The notes: generated from the sequence alone by a model not told the origin. DNA of 64,000 bases from Echiichthys vipera (GCA_963691815.1 OY829650.1:28663195-28727194), one strand, 5' to 3'. Positions 52,030 through 63,842 are shown, counted from the stretch's first letter. Numbers and translations: made by a program.

Positions 52030-52580
52030 TTTTCTCCAAAGGGTTTCCTTCATGATCTAATCTGCACATTTCAAATTAGGACCCTAACGTGCTCTTTCCA
52101 TTCCCGCTTGAATGATTAGATCTCGGAGACCAGCTGAGGCCTGAAGGATGGTTAGTGTACCCAGGCTGAGATGAGAGTGCTTCTGGTAATGGGAGGGAAA
52201 GTGAAAAGGAAAGAAGACAGGGAGGCACAGAAAGATAATTTATTAAAATGAAAAGGACAGGCAGAAAGACAGGCAGCCTAACAAAGTGCTAACCATATTG
52301 AATTAAAATCATGGGTCACTGCACAGTTCTACCTCTGCTGATTATCTTGTTCAACTCTGAGATCACTGATGGATCTCCCTCAATCATAAAACTCTGATCA
52401 TTAGCTGATTACACTGTGAAATTGGGTTGTTATTAAATTGCAATGACATTTGCAATAAAAGTGATTGCACAGACAGCATGCCAGTAAAGGATTATAGCTA
52501 ATATCATTTGCAGCCTTGCAAATCCTAATCAGCTTAATAAGAATCAGTACAAGTGGTAACTGTTGGACAGCCAGATCAAC
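52030..52580. promoter_or_regulatory. Candidate conserved noncoding element (untested)
   Basis: Complex, repeat-free sequence rich in homeodomain-type TAAT/ATTA cores: GATCTAATC near 52055 inverted as GATTAGATC near 52115, ATTAGCTGATTA near 52400, TTATTAAATTGCAATGAC near 52430, and AATCAGCTTAATAAG near 52528. It lacks any coding frame and any transposon end, while its surroundings are full of both. This composition is what developmental enhancers in gene deserts often look like, but conservation cannot be judged from one sequence. Confidence 0.25.
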
Positions 52581-53080
52581 CAAATCTCCCTTTTTTATTT
52601 ATACAACAGTTGACACGGACTAACACCATCAAGTTTTCAAAGACTTCTAATCTACTCTGAGCTAAGTTCCACTGGTCACTAAAAAGTGTCCCATTTAGTT
52701 TGTAGCATAGTTCTCATGTGATCTTCTGTTCTCACTCTTTAGATGAATCAAATGAAATACTATCTTGGTTATATTCATAGTTATACACTTGGGAGCAGCA
52801 GAAACAAGTTATGCACACACATGCAGACATGTTGATTTGCTAACAGACATGGAAGACCAAAGCCTTCATCTGGTGCAATCCAACAAATGTAAGTCCAAGT
52901 TTCACTTGCATTTTAACTCTGTTTTGGTCTTCACCAACTCAGAAGAATAATATCTGTCTCTGTAGCTGCTAAATACTCCAATGGATTCATGAGCTAGACG
53001 CTAACTTTGACTGTTTGCTGTTTGATGGTGGGCAGCTAGAGTGCAGTGGTTTTATAGTTGGGCCAGAACTGGTCTGATAT
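52581..53080. other. No recognised gene or repeat
   Basis: Unique-looking sequence; a 61-codon frame at 52765-52950 has no motif. Confidence 0.45.
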
Positions 53081-53084
53081 TTAA

Positions 53085-53598
53085 GATGCAGTCAGTAACA
53101 TTTGTTTGATTCTATTCACTGAAACCGACACTATGCTCCAATAGAAAAACATGAATTATCCGGTTTTAGGCAGGGAAAAACACGCCTCTACATGCACCTA
53201 TAGAGCCTGTTGTTTGTTTTGGAAAATCCACCGCGCCCATATCATCCTGTTTACTTAGTGCAGTTCACAGTTTGTGCATATGCCACAGATCCCACCTCCC
53301 CCTTCGCGCATGTTACAATATCACAGACACACGCCTTAAGCTTACATTCGCTAATGACATTAGCAGTTGCTATCTATGAGTAAGTTAGCCAGCCTACCTC
53401 TGTGTCGCGTGTATTCTATGCCGTTTATTGATGAGAGAAGACACGGCGCATTCACAGGAATCTGGTGCACAAGCACTGACGAGCACTCGATGGGAGGGAG
53501 CGGAGGAGCTCAGTGGTAGAGGGGGAGGGGTGTGAGAGTTGTAAACATTCAAAATTTGACTGAGTCAACTCAATCTGCCAGACTTGCCGACTGCAGCT
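53085..53598. mobile_element. Candidate TTAA-type DNA element
   Basis: Flanked by TTAA at 53081-53084 and 53599-53602. The left end GATGCAGTCAGTAAC and the complement of the right end AGCTGCAGTCGGCAAG share the core TGCAGTC with a one-base offset. The interior is GC-richer (CACCGCGCCCATATC, GGAGGGAGCGGAGGAGC) than its surroundings. No frame is present. The terminal match is short, so this is less certain than the element at 20726. Confidence 0.5.
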
Positions 53599-53602
53599 TT
53601 AA

Positions 53603-54440
53603 GCAAAACCACAGACCAGTCCAGTATATGGAAGTTTACCCCTAGGTGTAGTACTTGACTCTGCAGTGGGACATTATGAGACTGATGAGCTCAAGAGTTT
53701 AGTGACTCCAGTCCACTTGGTTGTGGTAATATATTTCTAAGCTGGTTTACCCAACACCAATAAACACTAATTAGGAAGAACAAGCAGCGAGTGAATCGGC
53801 ACAAGCAGCACAACTACTATGTTGCCATATTGGCATGTCTCGTCACCCCAAGGAACGTAATATTTTTTCTAGTGAATAAACACAACCCTGTAGTTTCAGG
53901 GTGATGGTCTATGTTCCACCAGCTTTCTTAGCTTTTTCGAAATAATGTATAAACCAAATAACGCACAAAATGTCAAGAAAGGATACAGTCTTAGCCCAAC
54001 TAAAAGTTTGTACATTTCACCAAACTAAGACTAGTTTAATTGCCTTGTTAACTCAGTAAACTGACAGAAACCAAATAAACTCTCACTGACTCAGATTATA
54101 CTGACAGAAACAGTAAGTTTACCTCGTAAAACACACTTCATTCAAACACGACAGAAACTAAATAAAGACCAGCTGACCTGAAATCCACATAACTGTAGTT
54201 AATAGAGCCTTTTTTCTGAAAACAGCGTCTTGAAACGTCGCTATAGAAGCGGTGAGAGTGAGGCAAAAACATCAAGCTACAGATTGAGCTGAAGCTCTTT
54301 ATAAAGCTCTGAAAAGCCAAAGAGGGCTGTGGACTCAGCTAGTATTGTCTGTAGGTTCATCACTACCAGCGATTGTGTGACACATTGACACATTATTTTT
54401 TTTACATTTCCATTTGATACATTGTTATAATAAAAAGATT
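53603..54440. other. No recognised gene or repeat
   Basis: AT-rich. CTGACAGAAACCAAATAAACTC and similar words recur two or three times at 54060-54170 (ACAGAAAC near 54063, 54102 and 54150), a weak local duplication. Confidence 0.45.
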
Positions 54441-55116
54441 ATTAGATTATAAGTCGCAGTTTTTTTATAGTTTGGTCGGGGGTGCGACTTATACTCTGGA
54501 GCGACTTATGTGTGAAATTATTAACACATTACCGTAAAATATCAAATAATAGCCCGGGCTATTATTTATGTCAGTCACCTAAGAGACTAGGCGTATATCA
54601 GCAATCGTCACACACACGTCAACCAATCAAAATTCGGCGGGGGCAGGTCATGGCAGAAGTGCATTGTGAAAAAAAAGATGCTACCTGCTACTTCTGTACC
54701 TATGAGTTGGCAGAGTTGTTCAGAAGTGACACCGAGGAAGAAGAGTTCATTGGATTTAGTGATTAGCAGTGACAGGTTGTTTGGTAAATGTATAGCATGT
54801 TCTATATGTTATAGTTATTTGAATGACTCTGACCGTAATATGTTACGTTACCATACCAGGCACGTTCTCAGTTCGTTGTTTATGCGTCATATAACGTACA
54901 CTTATTCAGCCTGTTGTTCTCTATTCTATTTTTATTTTAAATTGCCTTTCAAGATGAAATGTCTGTTCTTGGTGTTGGATTTTATCAAATACATTTCCCC
55001 AAAAAATGCGACTTATACTCGAGTGCAACATATTTATGTTTTTTTCCTTCTTTATTTTGCATTTTCAGCTGGTGAGACTTATACTCCGGAGCGACTTTTA
55101 ATCCGAAAAATACGGT
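54441..55116. mobile_element. Pogo/Tigger-like element (GCGACTTATACTCCGG family)
   Basis: Left region TTATAAGTCGCAGTTTTT, GGTGCGACTTATACTCTGGA and GCGACTTATGTG; right region ATGCGACTTATACTCGAGTG, GAGACTTATACTCCGGAGCG and AATCCGAAAAATACGGTA. These are the terminal and subterminal repeats of a widespread vertebrate family that I associate with pogo-like elements. Inside, 54651-54766 reads MAEVHCEKKDATC and ends LFRSDTEEEEFIGFSD, resembling a C-terminal tail of a transposase. Most of the enzyme is missing. The superfamily name is from memory. Confidence 0.65.
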
Positions 55117-55124
55117 AATTATAG

Positions 55125-55625
55125 CCATGGATGGATTAATGAACGGGCCTACCTGGCACACGCCCGGGGGCTCATAAGGTCATTGGCCAATAAAGTCAGG
55201 GGCCCTCACTGAATAAAAGCACAAAACGACCAAAAATTACCAGAAAGTCACGAAAAATGACTATAGGGATGCAAAACGACCACAAAGAGATGCTAAATGA
55301 CCCAAAAAGAAGAGCACATAGACAAAAAATGACAGCGAAGACACGCAGAATGATTCAAAATAGATATAAAAATGACCACACAGAGAAACAATAGATGACA
55401 TAAAAACATGAAATGTCTAAAAACAGATGCAAAACAATCACAGAGCTGCAAAACCAAACAGAAACAAAATGACCACATAGAAAACCGTAGCGAAAGAGAC
55501 CCAAAATGACTATGAAACGACTAAAAGTCGACTCTTTTGAATGTTGTTCCTGTGTAGACAGAGTGGGGGGCCTCTTACATGTCTGTGCCGAGGGGCCCAT
55601 TAGTCTCACGGAATCCGTCCATGGG
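55125..55625. mobile_element. 501-bp MITE with degenerate internal tandem repeat
   Basis: Ends CCATGGATGGATT and AATCCGTCCATGGG are inverted repeats, with TATAG on both sides (55120-55124 and 55626-55630). From about 55215 to 55520 the interior is a decayed tandem array of roughly 20-bp units such as AAAACGACCACAAAGAGATG, AAAATGACCACACAGAGAAA and AAAATGACCACATAGAAAAC. The GGGGGCTC and GAGGGGCCC words next to the ends are also inverted. It starts nine bases after the pogo-like element. No coding content. Confidence 0.7.
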
Positions 55626-56029
55626 TATAGCCACTTTAAATAAAGACAACTTGTTATATGAAACTTCTCTTTGTCTTTCAAATACAATCCTTTTTATTTG
55701 TAAAAGTTTGAGTTTTGTCTATTACCCTCCATGGGTGACTGGAACATCAGGTCTCCAGAAAGACCGGTTGCTGCTCACGCTCCTCTCAGTCTGCCTCGTT
55801 GGGCTGTATGTAAACATGAACCTACAGTACAGAATGCTTGGATCAGCCTGTACTCTGAGAGGTCACACAGGGTTCAGGCCTTTGATCATCCACCAATAGG
55901 AAGATCAGCATGGTCAGCTGCCAGCTAAAACGGTCTGAGGAGCTGCAGGTAGTCCTGTAAACAGAGAAACCCAGTGAAAACTGATCCATTAAAGACCAAA
56001 TAGGGCCAGTTCTTCTCTAAACTACTGAT
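55626..56029. other. No recognised gene
   Basis: A 106-codon plus-strand frame begins inside the preceding MITE at 55579 and ends at 55899; it lacks known motifs and is taken as chance. Confidence 0.4.
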
Positions 56030-56275
56030 GCAGGGCTCAGGTCACATGTCCGGCTGTCCCCCACACTGCCCGTTTTTAAACCAGACCTCAAAAGGCACTT
56101 TTTTTCATTGGCTTTTGGCTCGCTTAGCGTGCTTTTATTACTATAATGTGCTGTTGGTTTTAAGTTGGTCTTAGTGTTTTCTTGCATTGTTTTTATGTCT
56201 CACTGTAAAACACTTTGGTCAACTTTGTGTTTTTAAATGTGCTTTATGAGTACATTTGGATTGGCTTGGAATGAA
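56030..56275 (+). mobile_element. LINE 3' end fragment
   Basis: The plus strand reads SLPTLPVFKPDLKRHFFSLA, a shape common at the C terminus of fish LINE reverse transcriptase proteins. It is followed by a 3' tail with CACTGTAAAACACTTTGGTC, AATGTGCTTTATGAGTACAT and GGATTGGC, which matches the usual TGTAAAGCACTTTG...GTGCTATAT type of ending. Strongly 5'-truncated. Confidence 0.6.
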
Positions 56276-56329
56276 ACCAGAATTATTCAGCTGCAAACGT
56301 AGCATGGCCAACGTGTGTGAGATCTTTTA

Positions 56330-56632
56330 AGAATCAATTTGCTTGTTGTCTTATTTTTGCTATTAGATTTAGTGTGTCTTTCTCTATCTTTTCCTTTTTA
56401 CATTTTTTTTTTAAATTATTACTTTATTTTACGTTATCTACTTTTGTTACACGTTATTCGGTTACTTGTTTTTTGTTATTATGACCTTGTCTGACGTGGG
56501 TTGTTGGGGGGGATAGCAGGAAGTTGGGGTTTTTTTGTGTGTGGTTTTCTTTTTTTTCTTCACCTTAAAGCAGATGTACTGTACACCTGTTTCTGTGTTA
56601 AGGTCTGCAAAAATCAATAAAATAATTTGAAT
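56330..56632 (+). mobile_element. Possible L1-like LINE 3' UTR
   Basis: T-rich sequence with TTGTTACACGTTATTCGG and GTTGGGGGGGATAGCAGG ends in GTCTGCAAAAATCAATAAAA then TAATTTGAATCAATG, close to the AAAATCAATAAA tail that closes many fish L1-like elements. No coding part is present. Confidence 0.4.
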
Positions 56633-58000
56633 CAATGTTCAACTGTCTAATTATCTTCTCAATCTTTGCATACTCCTTTCTGACTTTTTTAACTGTTGCT
56701 GTAGCTGTATTGGCTGTAGTCTTTTCGCTCTTCTCCTGTGCTTTGTTTTACCCCTTGGAGACCAATAAAGTGCTAGTTTTTTTCCGATCATATAAAAAAA
56801 GGCACTGGCCATATATATCTCCCAACAATCCTATGCTTCTCTTTTTCTTCCATTAGAAAATTGCAGCCGTACCTCTAAATCTTTACTTAGTTTTCTCTGT
56901 TCAAGTTAAGTTCATCAAATTATTCTAGTTTTGCTTCTGTTTTTCTGACATGCATGTTACCTTAGCTATAGGGATGAGGAGGGGTCATTATTAATTAAGT
57001 GTATGTATGGTTTGGGTTGTAAATACAGTAAGAGCACTGGGACAGTTGTTTGAGTTGTATAAATGTGATTTTATTTTTTAAGTTATGGAGAAGAATGGAA
57101 ATGTATATACTGAGTTTGCTGTATGTGTACTTTCGTTTTTGACATAACCAACCCAAATTCACTAAATATTCATTATTTAATGGGTCTGAAACACAAATTT
57201 GAGGGGAGAAAGAGACAGTGTTCAATTGGTGAACTTTCAATCTATTGATTCCTACCTACTGCTGATGTAACCCCAAGACTCTTTTTTCAGAGCACAGCAG
57301 GTTAGCTGAACATGCAAAAATGTGTCTCAATTCAACATATACAGTACTGAGAATAAAGTTTTCAAAAATGAATGAATGTTTACTGGGGTTAAAATTGCGT
57401 TTTTCTTTGAGGGGTATTCATATTTTACTTTGGGCAATACTAAATTACATAAACACAAAAGCAAATTAAAATAACAACAACATTTATTTGTGTAATCTGG
57501 TACAAATATCCTGTGAGATCAGTATCGTGGGCCAGTGGTGGAATGATTTTCTCTTACACATATGGCACTAATACTTGACAATATTGTTAACTTATTCAAA
57601 ACTTAATTTCATCAAAAATTAAACATTATTAAAAAAAAAAAACATGTCTGTTGACTTTACTGAAGACGATATATAGCAATTTTGATTAAACTGACTATAA
57701 GACTACTATTACTATTAGACTCTGCCTCAAATGATGGATTTATTGATGTTGGAATGCTATAAGTTGCAGTTATAATCATGACAGCTCGCTGCTCTGAAAT
57801 TTGTGACATGTAATGTGAATTGATGTTGACCTCAGTTATGTGCTGTTGGCCCCTCAGGGCTTTAGTGACATCAGTTCAGATCACTTCACGGCCCTGAGGT
57901 TGACTGAACGTCACTTAACCTCCTGTTCACCTCCCCTCTGAAACTTCCTCCACGATGAACAGAGAGCATTTTTCGGAAATTATTGTAACAGTCCCTTGAG
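56633..58000. other. No recognised gene
   Basis: AT-rich sequence with runs of A at 57630. No exon candidate, no termini. Confidence 0.45.
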
Positions 58001-58238
<238 letters not shown>

Positions 58239-58425
58239 TATCCCCCTGTGATAAGCAGATTGTTCATTTGAAGTTCACACAGCAAAAACAGAGCCAAAGT
58301 GCATATTTCTTTTACAGTTCTGGAGGCGTGTTGATGTGTACGTTATGTGTCTGGTTGTGTTTTGTGTTTGTGGCTCATGGACACACCACCAGCACTCTGA
58401 GTGTGAAGGCGTATCATATCAGTTC

Positions 58426-58600
<175 letters not shown>

Positions 58601-58687
58601 AAATGTGTGTGTGATTTTATTGCCAGCATTGTTTAGAGGTCTGTGGAATGGAAGGGACGTGTCACATTCACTATCCTTTTGGCAGGC

Positions 58688-58950
58688 ACTCACTCATCTT
58701 CAAACTCTTATCCGGGGTCGGGTTGGGGGGGCAGCAGCTCTAGCATGGGATCCCAAACCTCCCTTTCCCAGGCCACATTAACCAGCTCTAACTGGGGGGA
58801 TCCCGAGGCCTCCTCCCAGCTGGACCTGAATCACCTCAACTGGCTCCTTTCAACGCAAAGGAGCAGCGGCTCTTCTCCGAGTTCCTCACGGATGCTGAAC
58901 TTCTCACCCTATCTCTAAGGGAGACTCCAGCCACCCTCCTGAGAAAACCC
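58688..58950 (-). pseudogene. Non-LTR retrotransposon reverse transcriptase C-terminal end, internally deleted
   Basis: On the minus strand it reads ASEMGFLRRVAGVSLRDRVR, then after a shift REELGEEPLLL.VERSQLR, a stop, and after a gap NVAWEREVWDPMLELLPPQP followed by DPG and a stop. This matches the final segment of a common fish LINE family (RTE- or L2-like; not certain which). The normal WLGHLVRMPPGRLP block between SQLR and WER is missing, so about 50 residues were deleted. The 3' tail is GATAAGAGTTTGAAGATGAG then TGAGTG, the usual type for this family. Confidence 0.75.
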
Positions 58951-59645
58951 ATTTCAGACGCATTTATTTGGCAGGCAGCAATGTTATATTTCCTATTCGC
59001 TCCAGAAAATCAGCAGCTCATGCAACAAAGAGAACTCTGTTGACGTTATGTGCAGGCAAACTGAGAGCCGTGCTGCTGAGGACAGCTGCAGATTATGTGT
59101 TAAATCTAACACAGGCACCGCAGTGCAAGACGAGCAGGAGAATGGTCCTGAAATCCAGAACCATTCAGTGAGGGGATGAAGGCTATATGATGAAAATGCT
59201 GATATCATTAACATTATAATGTGACTGCAAGACAGATATGTAATCATATTAATAACAGCCAAACATAAAAAAATGATATATTGTTATAAAGTCGTTGTTG
59301 TTCATGCTTTCAAGTTTCAAATAATGAGTTAAATGTGTCCAACCCAGACCTGCTAAGATCCAGACTGCTGTCAACGCCTCCTTTCAGACCGTTTTTTCTA
59401 CTTTCTCGGCGGTCCGATAATAAGGTCATCTGCTCCAGGAAAAGCACGCCGGGCACACCCACGAAGTACAGTTACACACAGTTCAGGTAGAATGTGCTGC
59501 TGTTAACTACATGTAGATACAGTACATGCTATCGGCAGACGAAGCTGTCTTATTCGTTATGTTGTTCATTGCTCCATAATTTTGTATCACACTCCTGCTG
59601 GAACATGTCTGGTTGCATAGTGTTTGGTTTAGAAGACTTTATTAA
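58951..59645. other. No recognised gene or repeat
   Basis: Small open frames up to 89 codons without motifs. GTGCGTTTCCAT at 59648 begins a possible further transposon, described in the findings. Confidence 0.45.
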
Positions 59646-59761
59646 GGTGCGTTTCCATCAGGGTAAAATGTGGCCGCTCGGAATGTTTCAGGGCACGCCC
59701 TCTCAAATGGCCGCCCACTCTCCGTGTTTCCACAAGCCCCCACCACAGCAAATTCCTGGTT

Positions 59762-60184
59762 GATCCAATCAGGAAGTGCCAAAAACTGCAGTTCACTGAG
59801 TGTCCACTAGGAGTAGTTTGCACAATAGAGCAGTTTCTCATTGAGCCCCATGTTAAACAGGCTGTTTTCACAGCATCATTAAACCTATTTAAGGTCTGGC
59901 ACAAAAAAACAATCTAGTCTGTATGTTTGGGTCATATCTCCATGACAACACTGAGGAGGGTGAATATTTTTGTAACGGGCTAATTTTTATTTTATCGGAG
60001 GTTAAAGTTTATGAATAATTAAGGGGTGGTCTCTTGAGTGACAGCTAGCATCATTAGCATGCTAACTCCATCTTCTCGACCTGGAGATCATTCGTGTGGT
60101 GGTGTTTCCATAAGTGACAAGATGGTTTGCTCTTCATTCGACTGTACAAACAGATGGTTTAGGAACACACCGTGTCAACGTTAG
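59762..60184 (+). mobile_element. Fragment of a THAP-like DNA transposon, longer copy
   Basis: GATCCAATCAGGAAGTGCC, AAAAACTGCAGTTC, GAGTGTCCACTAGG, then about 225 bp including GAGCCCCATGTTAAACAGG, then TCTCTTGAGTGACAGCTAGC, TTAGCATGCTAACTCC and a short THAP-like frame. The copy at 45089-45308 shares both edges but not the middle. No terminal repeats or target duplication were found. Confidence 0.65.
60122..60184 (+). pseudogene. THAP-type zinc finger N-terminal remnant
   Basis: ATG at 60122 opens MVCSSFDCTNRWFRNTPCQR then a stop. MVxxC...CTNR is the usual opening of THAP fingers: the start methionine lies next to the first cysteine, with the second a few residues later. THAP fingers occur in P-element-like and some other DNA transposases, and in host proteins. 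The remaining His and Cys ligands and the AVPTF box are gone. Confidence 0.5.
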
Positions 60185-60866
60185 CTTTGTTATGCTAATT
60201 AAATAGCAGCACTTGCACCTTGACTTGCAGTACAGCCTGCTATCTATGACACAAACACTAGATGCTAATCTGGAGCAGCGAGAGGATTCGGGTTGTGGGG
60301 GTCTGTGTTTTATGGTCTATGAGCATGGTACTGTGTTGAAAATCAGTTTAAATCATAGATTATAAATGCTGCCTGCCTGCACTTTACACCTGGAGCCGGT
60401 GGATTTTTTTTTTTTTCAAAAACTTTATTCCATATCATAGCCAGTGTAGTGTCTGTAGACACACTTTAACGTGTTCTGTTAGCCTAGCTCCCGGGCAGTG
60501 GAGCGGAGCTAATGTGGCTAATTCTGTAAATGTCACCCAGACAGCTGTATCTCCCTCCCCCAAACATCATATACATGCCCTTTTTTGGTAAGAGGGAATG
60601 AGGAGGAGTCAAAATTCCGACAAGATTGCGGCCCCCTGAGGCGAATATAAATTGGATCAAGTTGAGAGAACGGGCCTCGACAGAGAGACTACATTCATTT
60701 TTTATACAGTTTATGCGTTTCCATTACAAAAAAGGCCCAAGAGGGATTTATCAGACTCTGGAGGTGAACTATCACTCTGCATGGGTTGTGATCGCCGGTG
60801 ATCAGCTGATTAGTGTTACGGCGGCGCTTTCTTCCTGAAGAGAAATACAGAGTTATGATTCACAAC
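60185..60866. other. No recognised gene; possible transposon interior
   Basis: TTTATGCGTTTCCATTACAA at 60711 resembles the motif at 59648 and may be another element end. A T13 run lies at 60404. Frames up to 70 codons have no motif. Confidence 0.4.
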
Positions 60867-61036
<170 letters not shown>

Positions 61037-61212
61037 GGGCCACAGGTCAGAATCCATGCCAAGCCCGTGCAAAGTTGTGCGTTCGTAGATCATTTTCTGT
61101 GCTTTGTTTTTCTATACAACTGGATAAAAGTGTCTACTCTACTTCACCGTGTTGTTGTGGTGTCTGTACGACCACACGTCACATCACGCTGAGAGCTACA
61201 TCCAATCAGCAA

Positions 61213-61286
61213 CCGGGTAAATCTCAGGGGACAAAATAGGCCCTGTTGGAGAGCAGGGTCTCTTTTGTCCCATGAGATTTACCCGG
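61213..61286. repeat. Strong hairpin: 33-bp arms, 8-nt loop
   Basis: The left arm (61213-61245) CCGGGTAAATCTCAGGGGAC continuing AAAATAGGCCCTG pairs with the right arm (61254-61286) CAGGGTCTCTTTTGTCCCAT continuing GAGATTTACCCGG in 30 of 33 positions. The loop is TTGGAGAG. It could be a tiny MITE, or the stem of a small RNA precursor if transcribed; nothing in the sequence distinguishes these. Confidence 0.85.
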
Positions 61287-61514
61287 ATTCTACCTGGTCA
61301 AACGGCATCCTGAGCGACTCACATGCAAATTAGGGGGCATTTTTGGAGAGATAGACCCGCCTCACTCAGGGTAGTCGACCATAGTGGAAACGCACATATT
61401 TTTCTAAATGTAGAAATAATAATAACTTAAATAAAATGTACATTGACAATGAAACATAGAAAAGGAACGAAGAATAACAAAAACAAAAACGTATTCTTGT
61501 TCGATAATAGTGCT

Positions 61515-61740
61515 CCAGGAAGTGCCTGACCAATCAGAGCAGACTGGGCCTGTCAGGAGGGGGGCTTAAAGGAGACAGCGCTGCAACAGAGCGTCTCAGA
61601 CAGAGGGAGCAGCAGCCATGAGCAGTATGAGAAAAATAAGTGCTTTTTGAACATGAAAGCATGTTCACATGTTGTAGTAGAAACACAAAATGCATTTATG
61701 GTTCAGAAAAAGAGTAAAATAGGTTCCCTTTGAAGGTAAA
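61515..61740 (+). repeat. Common fish interspersed repeat (CCAGGAAGTGCCTGACC type)
   Basis: CCAGGAAGTGCCTGACCAAT, CAGAGCAGACTGGGCC, GGAGGGGGGCTTAAAGGAGA, CAGAGCGTCTCAGACAGAGG, ATGAGAAAAATAAGTGC, TTTTTGAACATGAAAGCATG and TAGTAGAAACACAAAATGC occur in an order I recognise from a repeat frequent in fish. It ends near AAATAGGTTCCCTTTGAAGG. Class uncertain; probably a non-autonomous DNA transposon. Confidence 0.6.
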
Positions 61741-61773
61741 ATAGCAAGAAGCTCCTTTTTTCTATATTATTAT

Positions 61774-62262
61774 ATTGGGCTCTCCTTATGGAACAACCCG
61801 CCCCTGCATATTAAACAAAGCCAAACAAATTAGATTTTTAAAATAAAAGTTACTGGGCTCTGTGGAGAGAGTTGATGGTTCACTTTAAGAGAGGGAGTGT
61901 AAACCATGGGCGTGGAGTTTCAAGCAGGAACATTTTAAATATTTAGCACCCCTATCTTGGAATAAACTACAGGATCATTTCAAACTGGAATCCCTCATCA
62001 GCACGGAGCATTTCAAAAGCAGGATTAAGGACTTTTTAAATACAATTTGCACATGAACAGTCTCTGAACACTGATCTGCTTTTTTATTTTTAAAGCTGTT
62101 TTATTGTGTTGATTTACCATGTTAAGTTGTGTGTCATCTTTAGCTGTGTGTTGTTTTGGTTTTAAATGTGAAACTTGTGTGTTTATGCTGCTGTCTTGGC
62201 CAGGACTCCCTTGGAACGGGAATATTCCTGCTTAAATAAAGGGGAATGAAAATTAAATAGTG
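61774..62262 (+). mobile_element. LINE 3' end(s), Rex-like, with polyadenylation-type tail
   Basis: First segment: GLSLWNNPPLHIKQSQTN then a stop (61773-61830), a typical LINE protein C terminus. Second segment: 61946-62056, APLSWNKLQDHFKLES and onward to FKSRIKDFLNTICT and a stop. The 3' UTR carries GTCTTGGCCAGGACTCCCTT and GGAACGGGAATATTCCTGCT then TAAATAAAGGGGAATGAAAA, the familiar TTGGCCAGG...AAATAAAGG ending of a common fish LINE. Two similar C-terminal motifs in tandem suggest that two truncated copies, or two families, are joined here. Confidence 0.75.
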
Positions 62263-63842
62263 GGTTTGTGCTGTAATTTGTTGTGATTTGTCCGTTTCCA
62301 TCGTTTATATGTTTCCATGTACCGTGTTTGTTGCTTCCCCCCGGAGGACCACTTTGGAAAGAAGTGTTTTAGTATCACTTTAAAGAGCTCTTCTCAGGGT
62401 TTATTGTGTCATAATACTCATTCAAGTTGTTGTGCTTTTAAATTCCTAATACAAATCTTTATTTTAAGCTACACTAATAGCTAATTGCCTCCTGACTCCA
62501 GCCCAGTACTTAAATCCTCTACAGTAACATCTGCAATTGTTAGCTTAAATAAAAATAAAAATATTGCCAACCATACCTGCCGACTAAAGAAAAGTTTGAC
62601 ATTTTTCCAAGAGAGAAAATGAAAAGAAAGAAAAAGCTAAAAAGGACTGTATTTGCCTCTTAAACATAAGGGGTGTGTTGAAGGGAAAACAGCCTAAATG
62701 AATATTGTTGTAGAAATGCTACGGATATTTATTCATATTTGTGTCAGTATGGACTGAGTAATGAAGCACACTGCTAAGGTGTCATTGTTTCCCCACCTAT
62801 GTATTCACCATGACCTCACTGTCTGTAACAAAGTCCTAATGACAGCATCCAGCACAGGCAGCACTTATAAAGTCCACATTTATACAAGTTTAGTGTGGTT
62901 TGACAAATGGAGGCTGATTTCCCCAGTCTCACACGGTTCGGTGGTGAGACAATAACAAATACAGCACAAGCCAATTATAAATGTGGGGGAAATTAATTAA
63001 GCAGAGGAGGATCCTGGTTACAGATACAGCTGTGGACGTTGTTTTGACTGCTCAGCGGTTTGGCTGCATTGCGACAGCGAGGCGGGGAGCTGGTTACAAG
63101 CAAACAACTGGCTGGATTGGGAATTAACCCCCTCCAGTTGTTGTTGCTCTTCCCTTCTCTTCTCTTTTTTTCCTCCATCTTCCCTAATCTGACTAAAGGT
63201 CATCATTCATTTACATAATTTAGTACCTTATCGTTTGACCTATCACATTTAAACAGATGCATTTCTTCAGCAAAACTTCTAAACTTTGAAAGTGCAGTGA
63301 TACAGCACCACTATGGACAAAAGAAGTACAAGTACATGTTTATCCCTTAACAGACAGCCCCCTGAGCTGACTCTGCTTCATCTTTCCTTCCACAGCCTCC
63401 TTTTCAGACTTGCAACAGGTGGATCCCTGTTAGGTTTCCATGTACATGTAGTGCCTCCCTGTGGTCTCTCTAAAAATGGACTTTAAATCAGCAGTTTGCT
63501 TGTGTTGCCCCCTGGAGGTGAAGGACTCACACATCTCACATGTTCCCTGAAATGCCATGAAATCAATAGACCGCACTCTTGGGTTGACATTTTGCATGAG
63601 AGAAGTGAAGTAAGAGATACAAATGTAATTCACAATATTCTGGATTCTTTTTCATGACGATAATAATCATTATAATACACATCTCCAAGTGAAAAATGGA
63701 TGAAAGTAGTATTAAATACAGTAATATGGAGTAATAAAATAAAAATGAAAACAAAAGCCTACCTGTAAGTCACCTGCAGTATAAGATGTCTTATACATAT
63801 ATACTGTATTTATAGATATGTATGCTTAATTCTAATGCATTC
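62263..63842. other. No recognised gene or repeat
   Basis: AT-rich, unique-looking. T/C-rich simple sequence at 63150-63180. The largest frames are below 70 codons. Confidence 0.45.

Noticed and set aside
54666..55118. 150-codon frame as a gene
   Set aside because: It lies wholly inside the pogo-like element and runs into its terminal repeat.
55579..55899. 106-codon plus-strand frame
   Set aside because: Starts inside a MITE and has no motif; treated as chance.
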